A DNA stretch of 64,000 nt from assembly GCF_003751225.1 (NCBI RefSeq), contig NZ_RJKE01000001.1:9362001-9426000 (forward strand), read 5' to 3'. This document shows, one piece after another, positions 34,421 to 41,730 of the stretch (positions within the stretch are counted from its first letter, which is position 1; each line of letters starts with the position of its first letter). The stretch is from Actinocorallia herbida. GTDB taxonomy: Bacteria; Actinomycetota; Actinomycetes; Streptosporangiales; Streptosporangiaceae. The position numbers were made by a program, and so were the translations under genes. Below the pieces are notes generated by a model. The model was not told the DNA's origin. It did no database searches and saw only the letters and a list, made by a program, of their open reading frames with translations.

Positions 34421-35260
34421 ATGACCGGTGACGAAATCGCCAGGCCGCGCAGCGGCTCTGTCGGCGGTGTCCCCTTTGTGGCGCTACCGCCGACCGCGGT
34501 GGACTCTCCGCCCGCCGAGGGCCTCATCGTGGCCTGGCACGCGTTCGACCCACCGCGCACGGAGGCCGCGATGGCGGCGGCGCTGCCCATGACCTCGGTG
34601 CCGGTGTGGCGGGTCTACCTGGGGCTGCGGCTGCCCGGCGACGTCGCCGACCGCGACTACGTGCGGCTGCTGGGCGGCACCGTGGAACGTGCCGCCGCAG
34701 AGCTGCCCGAGTGCGTCGCCGCGCTGCGCGCCCTGCTGGGCTGCGGGGACGGCGCGATCGGCCTGGTCGGCCATGGCGAGGGCGCGCTCATCGCGCTGCT
34801 CGCGCTCGCCGAGCGGCGGGTCGAGGTCTCCGCCGCGGCCCTGCTCGCCCCGGTCTCCAGCCCGACGCGCGCGGTCGCCGCGCGCGAGCAGCGGCTCGGC
34901 CCCTACCCGTGGGACGCCGAGACCCGGGCCGTCGCCGCCCGGCTCGAAATCGCCGGGCGGGCCGCCGAGGTCGTCCGGCAGGACCCCCGGGTGTTGCTGG
35001 TCAGCGGCGGCACCGACCTGCTGGTGCCGACCTCGGAGGTGATGTCCCTGCGCGATCTGCTCGCCGACGCGGGCCTGACCACCGCTGAGGCCGCGACCTT
35101 CCGGATGGGGCACGCGCTCGCCGACGCCCCCGGCCTGGAGCCGCGCCCGCCGGTGGCCGCCGCGGTCAGCGTCGACGGCGCCCTCACCGACTGGTTCCGC
35201 AAGCACTACGCCACCACGCCCTACCAGGACGATCTGGCCCTGGCGGCGGGCGTCGGCTAG
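34421..35260 (+). CDS. alpha/beta hydrolase-fold protein lacking the nucleophile serine
   Basis: A 279-residue protein resembling dienelactone-hydrolase-type folds: VAWHAFDPPRTEAAMAAALP near the start, the elbow VGHGEGALIALLAL and a late VSGGTDLLVPTSE region. In active enzymes the elbow is GxSxG; here it is GHGEG, so Ser is replaced by Gly and simple hydrolysis looks impossible. A His (MGHALAD) remains. ATG 34421 is chosen over 34358 from the pattern of related proteins. Its TAG overlaps the TAG of the convergent gene in a shared CTAG. Confidence 0.75.
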   Translation: MTGDEIARPRSGSVGGVPFVALPPTAVDSPPAEGLIVAWHAFDPPRTEAAMAAALPMTSVPVWRVYLGLRLPGDVADRDYVRLLGGTVERAAAELPECVAALRALLGCGDGAIGLVGHGEGALIALLALAERRVEVSAAALLAPVSSPTRAVAAREQRLGPYPWDAETRAVAARLEIAGRAAEVVRQDPRVLLVSGGTDLLVPTSEVMSLRDLLADAGLTTAEAATFRMGHALADAPGLEPRPPVAAAVSVDGALTDWFRKHYATTPYQDDLALAAGVG

Positions 35261-36429
35261 CCCCCCAGCACCTCGGCGAGGGTCGCGACGGCCTGGTCGA
35301 TCTCGTCCTCGGTGTTGTAGTAGTGCGCCGAGGCACGCACCCGCGCGGGCGGATGGGCCCCGCCGTCGTAGCGGAAGGTCTGCTCCGACACCCGGGTGAC
35401 GACTCCGCGCGCCGCGAGTTCCGTGACGAGTTCGCCCGCCTCCCGCACGGTGTGCCCGAAGGTCACGATGCCGCTCTTGTGCGCGCCCCTGTCGTGCACG
35501 GTCACCCCGGGCAGGCCGGAGAGTCCGGTGCGCAGCCGGGCGGCGAGGCCCTGGACGCGCCCCGCGATGGCGTCGAGCCCCAGGTCGAGCGCGTACCGGG
35601 CGGCGGTCCCGAGCCCGAGCTGGTTCGCGACGGACCGTTCCCAGCTCTCGAAGCGCCGCGCGTCGGGCCGGAACGCGAAGTCGTCGGGGCCGGTGAGGTC
35701 GGCCGCCAGCAGGTCGACCACGGGCGGGTCGAGCAGCGGCAGGATCTCGGCCCTGGCGTAGAGGAAGCCGGTGCCGCGCGGCCCGCGCAGGAACTTGCGC
35801 CCGGTCGCCGACAGCAGGTCGGCGTTCAGCTCCCGCACGTCGACCGGGACCTGGCCGACGGACTGGCAGGCGTCCAGCAGGAACAGGGCGCCGTGCTCCC
35901 GGGCCAGGGCGCCGACCTCGGCGGCCGGGTTGATCAGCCCGTCATGGGTCGGCATGTGGTTCAGCGCGACGAGCCGGACGCCGCCCCGGGCGAGGGCCGC
36001 GGCGAGCGCGTCGAGGTCGATGGTGCCGTCGGCGTCGTCGGGCACGACCTCGGTGACCGTCCCGTGCCTCCGGGCGACCTGGGCGTAGGCGAGGGCGCTG
36101 CTCGTGTACTCGCTCTCGGTGGTGAGGATGCGATCGCCGGGTTTGAAAGGAATGGCGTAGAAAGCCTGATCCCATGCGCGAGTGGCGCTTTCGGTGAAGG
36201 CGATCTCGGCGGGTTCGGCGCCGACCAACTCGGCGAGCGCGGCATAGGAGCCGGCGAGGTCCTCGGCGGCGGCGTCGGCCGCCTCGTAGCCGCCGATCTC
36301 CGACTCCAGTGTGAGATGCGCGACAACCGTCGTCAGGACGGGTTCCGGTGGCAGCGCGGAGCCGGCCGCGTTCAGGTGGATGGCGTGCCGCGTGCCCGGT
36401 GTGTGCTGCCTGATCAGGTCGATGTCCAC
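35257..36429 (-). CDS. class V aminotransferase-fold PLP enzyme
   Basis: A 390-residue fold-type I PLP enzyme of the cysteine desulfurase / isopenicillin N epimerase group. HLNAAGSALPP, TRAWDQAFYAI, FLLDACQSVGQVPVD (PLP aspartate and Gln) and SATGRKFLRGPRGTGFLY with the Schiff-base Lys are intact. Substrate unknown; homologues include ergothioneine-type lyases and desulfurases, but no pathway genes are adjacent. GTG 36429 follows GGAGAGG. Confidence 0.85.
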   Translation of the reverse strand: MDIDLIRQHTPGTRHAIHLNAAGSALPPEPVLTTVVAHLTLESEIGGYEAADAAAEDLAGSYAALAELVGAEPAEIAFTESATRAWDQAFYAIPFKPGDRILTTESEYTSSALAYAQVARRHGTVTEVVPDDADGTIDLDALAAALARGGVRLVALNHMPTHDGLINPAAEVGALAREHGALFLLDACQSVGQVPVDVRELNADLLSATGRKFLRGPRGTGFLYARAEILPLLDPPVVDLLAADLTGPDDFAFRPDARRFESWERSVANQLGLGTAARYALDLGLDAIAGRVQGLAARLRTGLSGLPGVTVHDRGAHKSGIVTFGHTVREAGELVTELAARGVVTRVSEQTFRYDGGAHPPARVRASAHYYNTEDEIDQAVATLAEVLGG

Positions 36430-36449
36430 GCTCGTCCTCTCCAGGGGGG

Positions 36450-36461
36450 TGGTTCGAACCA
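36450..36461. promoter_or_regulatory. 12-bp perfect palindrome between divergent genes
   Basis: TGGTTCGAACCA lies 21 bases from the PLP-enzyme start and about 30 from the lipoprotein start, well placed as an operator for one or both. Confidence 0.45.
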
Positions 36462-36491
36462 GCATAGGGAGCCCGGCATTCTAGGGGGATG

Positions 36492-37343
36492 ATGCGCAGA
36501 CTGATCGCCGTTGGAGCCCTGCTCGCCCTCGCCGGATGCGCGTCGTCCGGCACGGACACCGCGTCCGAGGCCGACCGGGGCACGGCGGGGGCGGTCTTCA
36601 CCCTCGCGTTCGCGGGCGACGTCTCCTTCACCGGCGATCTCGCCGGCCGCCTCGACGACCCGGCGAAGGCCCTGTCGACGGCCGCTCCGCAGCTCGGCGC
36701 CGCCGATGTGACCGTGGTGCACGCCTCGGACGTCAAGGCGCTGCCCGCGCTCCAGGCCGCCGGGGTGGACGCGGCGATGGTCGGCGCGGCCGAGGTCCCG
36801 GCGGACACGACGATGCCGGTGATGGGCGGCACCTTCGAGCCGCTGGTCGCGAACGTCAACGGCGGCCAGGTCGCGTTCTTCGGCGCGGAGCAGAAGGTCG
36901 CCGGGGACGACCGCCTCATCCAGGCGATCAAGGACGCCGACGGCAAGTACAGCGCCGTCGTCGTCTACAGCGAGTGGGGCGAGAAGGGTCAGAGCTGCCC
37001 GGACGACGCGCAGAAGAGCGAGGCGGCGAAGTACATCGACGCGGGCGCGGACGCCGTCGTCGGCAGCGGCGCCGGGGTGCTCCAGGGCGGCGGCCTGCTC
37101 AAGGAGAAGTACGTCCACTACGGCCTCGGCTCCTTCATCACGCCCGACTTCGACGCCGCCGGGCCGACCGGGCAGACCGGCGTGCTCACCCTGACGTTCA
37201 GCGGCTCGATCGTCACCGGCGCCGACTGGGCCCCGGCCGCGATCGAGGCTCCCGGCCTGCCTGCGCCGCTCAAGGACGAGGCCGCCCAGAACGCCTACAC
37301 CGCGTGGCAGGCGCTCACCGGGTGCGCGGGCCTCAAGCAGTGA
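36492..37343 (+). CDS. CapA-like lipoprotein with lost active site
   Basis: A 283-residue lipoprotein (lipobox LALAGC, Cys near 17). Overall layout and the end (YVHYGLGSFI, KDEAAQNAYTAWQALTGCAGL) match the intact CapA-type protein encoded next door, but the metal residues are gone. GDVHFED is GDVSFTG, the NLE motif is HAS, NNH is absent, HWGQE is EWGEK and GGHAHVP is GSGAGVL. It is probably a non-catalytic paralogue kept for binding or regulation. ATG 36492 has GGGGG just upstream; 36489 is possible. Confidence 0.8.
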   Translation: MRRLIAVGALLALAGCASSGTDTASEADRGTAGAVFTLAFAGDVSFTGDLAGRLDDPAKALSTAAPQLGAADVTVVHASDVKALPALQAAGVDAAMVGAAEVPADTTMPVMGGTFEPLVANVNGGQVAFFGAEQKVAGDDRLIQAIKDADGKYSAVVVYSEWGEKGQSCPDDAQKSEAAKYIDAGADAVVGSGAGVLQGGGLLKEKYVHYGLGSFITPDFDAAGPTGQTGVLTLTFSGSIVTGADWAPAAIEAPGLPAPLKDEAAQNAYTAWQALTGCAGLKQ

Positions 37344-37455
37344 TCTCCGTGGCCTGATCGGGTGAACACACGGCCTCCGCACGGCGTCACCTAAGGGAGA
37401 TCAGGCTCTGCCATCCTGTCGGCGGCAGAGGTCACCCGTCGCTGGAGGTCCCTAC

Positions 37456-38547
37456 ATGCGGGCGAAGTTGATGTCGGCGGCCGTCGTGGCGCTCGCCCTG
37501 AGTGCGGCGGCGTGCAGCAGCGCCGAGGACAAGTCGGAGGCCGAAGGAGGCACCCGGCCTACCGCGGAGGCGGAGGGCGCCGCCTCGAACGAGCCGGAGG
37601 AGCCCGTCCAGGAGGCCATCACGCTGGCGTTCGGCGGCGATGTCCACTTCGAGGACTACCTGCGCGCCCGGCTGGCCACCCCCAAGACCGCGCTCGGGCC
37701 CGTCGCGGCGACCCTGCGCAAGGCCGATTTCGCGATGGTCAATCTGGAGACGGCGATCACCGAGGGGGGTACGCCCGCGCCGGGCAAGGAGTTCACCTTC
37801 CGCGCCCCGGCGACCGCGTTCAAAGCGCTGCGCGCGGCGGGCGTGGACGCCGTCAGCATGGCCAACAACCACGGCATGGACTTCATGGAGACCGGTCTCG
37901 CCGACTCGCTGAAGGCCATCAAGAAGTCCAAGTTCCCGACGCTCGGCATCGGCAAGGACGCCGACGAGGCCTACGCGCCCTACCGGACCGAGATCAAGGG
38001 CAACAAGATCGCGGTCCTCGGTGCGACCCAGGTTCTCGACGACCACCTCATCGCGGCGTGGACCGCGACCGACGAGAAGGGCGGCCTGGCCTCGGCCAAG
38101 GACGTCGACCGGATGGTCCAGGCCGTCGAGACGGCCCGCAAGGGGTCCGACCTCGTCGTGGTCTACCTGCACTGGGGGCAGGAGCTGGCGACGTGCCCGC
38201 TGCCCCGGCAGGAGGAGCTCGCCGACCAGCTCGTCAAGGCGGGCGCGGACGTCGTCGTCGGCGGGCACGCGCACGTGCCGCTGGCGGGCGGGTACCTGCG
38301 CGGCAGCTATGTCCATTACGGCCTGGGGAACTTCGTGTTCAGCTCGGCCGGCGGGGCGACCGCGGCCTCCGGCGTCCTGGTGCTGAAGGCCAAGGGCGGC
38401 AAGATCCTCAAGGCGGCCTGGAAGCCCGCCAGGATCTCCTCCGGCCTGCCGATCCCGCTCAAGGGCGCCGCGGCCAAGGCCGAGGTGGCCCGCTGGAAGG
38501 CCCTGCGCGACTGCACGGGTCTCGCCGCGGGCCCCGGCGCCGCCTGA
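37456..38547 (+). CDS. CapA-family metallophosphatase-fold lipoprotein
   Basis: A 363-residue lipoprotein (lipobox region LALSAAACSS). It has complete motifs of the CapA/PgsA calcineurin-like fold: GGDVHFED, NLETAI, MANNHGMDFME, VYLHWGQELATCP and GGHAHVP, with final YVHYGLGNFVF. CapA/PgsA proteins take part in poly-gamma-glutamate or capsule production, but no PgsB/C genes are present, so the role may be a surface metal-dependent phosphatase. It is tandem with the degenerate paralogue, 112 bases apart. Confidence 0.88.
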   Translation: MRAKLMSAAVVALALSAAACSSAEDKSEAEGGTRPTAEAEGAASNEPEEPVQEAITLAFGGDVHFEDYLRARLATPKTALGPVAATLRKADFAMVNLETAITEGGTPAPGKEFTFRAPATAFKALRAAGVDAVSMANNHGMDFMETGLADSLKAIKKSKFPTLGIGKDADEAYAPYRTEIKGNKIAVLGATQVLDDHLIAAWTATDEKGGLASAKDVDRMVQAVETARKGSDLVVVYLHWGQELATCPLPRQEELADQLVKAGADVVVGGHAHVPLAGGYLRGSYVHYGLGNFVFSSAGGATAASGVLVLKAKGGKILKAAWKPARISSGLPIPLKGAAAKAEVARWKALRDCTGLAAGPGAA

Positions 38548-38554
38548 GCCGCGA

Positions 38555-38587
38555 CGGGCACGGCCCCCGGTGAGGGAGCCGTGCCCG
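38555..38587 (+). terminator. hairpin after the CapA gene
   Basis: CGGGCACGGC (38555-38564) and GCCGTGCCCG (38578-38587) form a perfect 10-bp stem with a 13-base loop. Confidence 0.6.
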
Positions 38588-38628
38588 GTCGGTGCCTGTC
38601 TGAGCGTCCGCTCTAGCGCGCTACGGCG

Positions 38629-39333
38629 TCACTCGCCGTCTTCGAAGGCGAAGGTCGCGGGCACGGTCACGTTCTTGTTCTGCTCCGCGGTGCCGTAGAC
38701 GACGGCGATCTCGCGGTGCGACTCCAGCGTGATGTCCTGCGCGGCGTCCTGGACTTCCTTGCCGTCCACGTAGAGCTTCAGGGTGTGGGTGGCGTCGGTC
38801 TTGAACTGGCCGATCCCGGTCTTCGACAGCGGGATCTCCCAGAGGTCGAACACCTGCTGGAGGTTGAAGACCTTGTCCGGGCTGTAGGACTCGACGTGCA
38901 GGACCCCGCGGGTGTCGTGGGTGTGCAGCTCGGCGATGTTGCCCGCGGCGTCGATGCCGAGGTTCGCCGGGACCTGCTGCTGCTCGCCGTTCACGAACAG
39001 GGACAGGTGGGCGTGGATGTGCTTGGCGTCGCCCTCCATGCCCAGCTTGACGTCCAGGCCGAGCTCCTCGGCGCGCTTGATCGGGTCGTCGGGCAGGGCC
39101 CACGGCGGGCCGGCCTCGACACGCGCCTGGTTCGCCTTGTTGTGCTTCTCCTCCTGCGCCGCCTTGTCCCGATTGATCGCCCAGAAGGCGCCGCCGCCGA
39201 GGGCGCCGACGACGACGATCACCACCGCGAAGGTGATGATCCACCGGACGCGCTCCGCGCGCTTCTCGGCGGCGCGCATCTTGGCCACGCGTTCTCTCGC
39301 GTCGCCGCCGCCCGCCTTGCTCTTGGTAGCCAC
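38629..39333 (-). CDS. membrane-anchored protein with HxHxH motif, function unknown
   Basis: A 234-residue protein. A basic N-terminus (to about 38) is followed by one membrane helix (WIITFAVVIVVVGALGGGAFW) and an outer domain with KHIHAHLSLFVNG and ELHTHDTRGVLHVES, histidine patterns suited to binding a metal. The end (ESHREIAVVYGT) looks beta-rich. I know similar actinobacterial proteins only as uncharacterised. GTG 39333 follows GGAGG at 9 bases. Confidence 0.75.
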   Translation of the reverse strand: MATKSKAGGGDARERVAKMRAAEKRAERVRWIITFAVVIVVVGALGGGAFWAINRDKAAQEEKHNKANQARVEAGPPWALPDDPIKRAEELGLDVKLGMEGDAKHIHAHLSLFVNGEQQQVPANLGIDAAGNIAELHTHDTRGVLHVESYSPDKVFNLQQVFDLWEIPLSKTGIGQFKTDATHTLKLYVDGKEVQDAAQDITLESHREIAVVYGTAEQNKNVTVPATFAFEDGE

Positions 39334-39660
39334 TTGCCTGGTCCTCCGGGATCGTCGCGGGTCATGCCAAGGCATGCCACCGCTCAAGGATAGGTAAGAG
39401 CTTGGCCTTCCAGTGCCCTCCTGCGCCACCCCCCGACGGCTCCGGGTTCCGCGTGGACTTGTCGGGATAAGCCAGAAAGGGAGTGGGGAATCATTGGGGG
39501 AAATGCCAGAATGGGCGGGCGATGCTCATTCCGTGAAAGGCTTCACGGCATGTTCAAGGAACGTGTCGTTTCCCTTTCCCCAGGCCCTGACCTGTACTAA
39601 CGTCCGGCCCGATGGTGCCGTCGGAAAGGCGGTGTGACCGAGTCCGCAGGGGGATGGGAA
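39334..39660. promoter_or_regulatory. 327-base divergent intergenic region
   Basis: No gene seen. It holds ATGCC-AA-GGCAT (39364-39375) close to the minus-strand start, a perfect 7-bp stem CCGTGAA-AGGC-TTCACGG (39531-39548), and TACTAA near 39596 as a possible -10 for the gene at 39661. Confidence 0.5.
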
Positions 39661-40782
39661 ATGAAGAACTCGACGAAGGCCCTGGTCTGCGCCAGTGCGT
39701 TCGCGCCGGTGCTCGCCCTGATCGGCGCGGCGCCGGCAGCGGCGGCCAAGGACGGCGGCCCCGCCGCGATCCTGGCGCAGGGCACCGGACTGGTCGCCAA
39801 TCAGGCGCGACCCGTGGTGAAGATCGTCGAAGGGGTCCAGGTCCGCAAGGACGGGATGGGCGTCGCCGGGGGCCTCGGCGTCGTCCAGCAGCTCGCCAAC
39901 GGCACGCAGCAGGTCACCTCACTGCTGTCGGGCGTCAGCGCGAAGCCCAACGCGCTCAACCTCACCAACCTGGGCAGCCGGTGCACGGCCGCCCCGGACG
40001 GTAAGCTGTCGGGCGCCACCGTCATCAACGGCAGGCTCGCGGGCAAGCGGCTGCCCGAGGCCCCCGCGGCCGGGACCAGGATCCCGCTCGCCGACGGCGC
40101 CTACGCGATCCTCAACCACCAGACCAGCGACGCGCTCGGCGGCGAGGTCGTCGGCATGCGCCTCGTGGACGAGTCGGGCGAGCCCACCGACCTCGCGGTC
40201 TCCCGCTGCACGTCGTCGGCCCGGATGCCCTCCCCGGCCGACCCCGTCGGCAGCCTGCTCAACGGCGCGCTCGGCGGCAAGAACCCGGTCGGCGACCTGC
40301 TCGGCGGAGTGGTCGGAGGCAACGCGACCAAGGGCAAGGGCAAGGGCGGCGGCAGCAAGCCCGCGATCAAGGGCGGCGCCCCGATCAAGGGCGGCGGCGA
40401 CCTGGTCGGCCAGCTCACCGGCGCCAAGGGGAACAAGGACATCGTCGGCCAGCTGGTGGGCGGCATCTCGCCGCTCGGCCGCACCGCGAACGGCGCGCCC
40501 GACGCGGTGGGCGAGGGCGTGCCGGACCGCAGCGCCGAGTTCGCCGCGGCCGAGCGCCGCGCCGACGACGACCCGATCGCGCTCGGCACCCCCGCGTCGA
40601 TGCTGCTCGGGCCTGGCAACCCGCTGATGAAGGCGATCGCGGGCAGCCTCACGGGTATCGGGGCCGCGGCCAAGTCGGTGAACCCGGCGGGCGCGGGAGG
40701 CAAGCTGGGCGGTCTGCCCGGGCTGCCCGGTCTGCAGACACAGGCGGGCCAGGTCGGCCTGCCCACCAATCCGCTGGGCTGA
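39661..40782 (+). CDS. secreted Gly-rich protein of unknown function
   Basis: A 373-residue exported protein: signal peptide ending ALIGAAPAAAA (about residue 29), a globular part with two Cys (GSRCTAAPDG and SRCTSSAR) that could form a disulfide, then a Gly/Leu/Lys-rich half with repeats such as GGDLVGQLTGAKG, DIVGQLVGGISPLG and VGDLLGGVVGG. This low-complexity pattern suggests a structural surface or spore-coat role, but no family is recognised. ATG 39661 is preferred over GTG 39634 because it starts the signal peptide. Confidence 0.75.
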   Translation: MKNSTKALVCASAFAPVLALIGAAPAAAAKDGGPAAILAQGTGLVANQARPVVKIVEGVQVRKDGMGVAGGLGVVQQLANGTQQVTSLLSGVSAKPNALNLTNLGSRCTAAPDGKLSGATVINGRLAGKRLPEAPAAGTRIPLADGAYAILNHQTSDALGGEVVGMRLVDESGEPTDLAVSRCTSSARMPSPADPVGSLLNGALGGKNPVGDLLGGVVGGNATKGKGKGGGSKPAIKGGAPIKGGGDLVGQLTGAKGNKDIVGQLVGGISPLGRTANGAPDAVGEGVPDRSAEFAAAERRADDDPIALGTPASMLLGPGNPLMKAIAGSLTGIGAAAKSVNPAGAGGKLGGLPGLPGLQTQAGQVGLPTNPLG

Positions 40783-40790
40783 TCTCCGCG

Positions 40791-40831
40791 CGAAGGCCGC
40801 GCCGTCCCTACCCGGGGCCGCGCGGCCTTCG
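40791..40831. terminator. terminator hairpin between convergent genes
   Basis: CGAAGGCCGCGC (40791-40802) and GCGCGGCCTTCG (40820-40831) form a perfect 12-bp stem with a 17-base loop. Confidence 0.75.
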
Positions 40832-40870
40832 TGTTCCCGGAGCCGTCCGGGCCATGTTCACCGGGCAGGG

Positions 40871-41611
40871 TCAGTCGCGCGCGGCGAGCTCGACGGCGAA
40901 GGCCGCGGCGGCGTCGCGCATCACCGGGATGACCTTCTCGACGGTCTCCGGCGTCATCCTGCCGCTCGGCCCGGACACCGAGAGCGCCGCGAGCGCGGGG
41001 GTCTGCGGGAGCGGCACCGCGACGCAGCGGACGCCGAGCTCCTGCTCCTCGTCGTCGATGGAGTAGCCGCGGGCGCGGATCAGGGCGAGCTCGGCCATGA
41101 GCGCGTCGGGGTCGGTGAAGGTGCGCGGGGTGCGGGCGGGCATCCCCGTCCGGCCGACGATCTCCCGCGCGACCTCCTCGGGGAGCTGGGCCAGCAGGGC
41201 CTTGCCCACCCCCGTGCAGTGCGGCAGGACCCGCCGCCCGACCTCGGTGAACATGCGCATCGAATGGCGGGACGGCACCTGCGCGACGTAGACGACCTCG
41301 TCGCCTTCCAGCACCGCCATGTTGGCGGTCTCGCCCAGATCGTCGACGAGCGCGGCGAGGACGGGCCGCGCCCAGGTGCCCAGCAGCCGGGACGCGCTGT
41401 CGCCGAGCCGGATCAGCCGGGGGCCCAGCGCGTACCTGCGGGACGCCTCCTGGCGGGCGTACCCGTGCCCGACGAGGGTCTGCATCAGCCGGTAGACCGT
41501 CGGCATCGGCAGTCCGGACCGCTCGGTCAGCTCGGTCAGCGCCATCTCGCCGCCCGCGTCCGCCAGATGCTCCAGCAGCTCGAAGGCCCGCTCCAGCGAA
41601 CGCACAGTCAT
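40871..41611 (-). CDS. IclR-family transcription regulator
   Basis: A 246-residue regulator. The N-terminal winged helix (SLERAFELLEHLADAGGEMALTEL; recognition helix MPTVYRLMQTL) precedes the IclR effector domain (PHCTGVGKALLAQLPEE, GYSIDDEEQELGVRCVAVPL). It probably controls a catabolic gene set, but none is adjacent. ATG 41611 stands 6 bases after a TACACT -10 box, so the mRNA is probably leaderless. Confidence 0.9.
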   Translation of the reverse strand: MTVRSLERAFELLEHLADAGGEMALTELTERSGLPMPTVYRLMQTLVGHGYARQEASRRYALGPRLIRLGDSASRLLGTWARPVLAALVDDLGETANMAVLEGDEVVYVAQVPSRHSMRMFTEVGRRVLPHCTGVGKALLAQLPEEVAREIVGRTGMPARTPRTFTDPDALMAELALIRARGYSIDDEEQELGVRCVAVPLPQTPALAALSVSGPSGRMTPETVEKVIPVMRDAAAAFAVELAARD

Positions 41612-41617
41612 GCCGTC

Positions 41618-41633
41618 AGTGTACGGAAACCGT
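41618..41633 (-). promoter_or_regulatory. -10 box and palindromic operator of the IclR gene
   Basis: TACACT on the minus strand (41618-41623) is directly joined to ACGG-AAA-CCGT (41623-41633). The palindrome lies at the upstream edge of the -10, which suggests autoregulation. Confidence 0.45.
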
Positions 41634-41730
41634 TTTTCGCCCACCGAAAGAGGGGGCGGGGGGTTATCGGCGGTGCGAGCCGGGCATGGAGTCACACGCC
41701 CCCCAAATGATCATCTACGGGGGAGGAAGC

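Noticed and set aside
36451-36460. GGTTCGAACC as a tRNA T-arm or LexA site
   Set aside because: No tRNA body upstream, and only the core of an SOS box; better explained as a palindromic operator.
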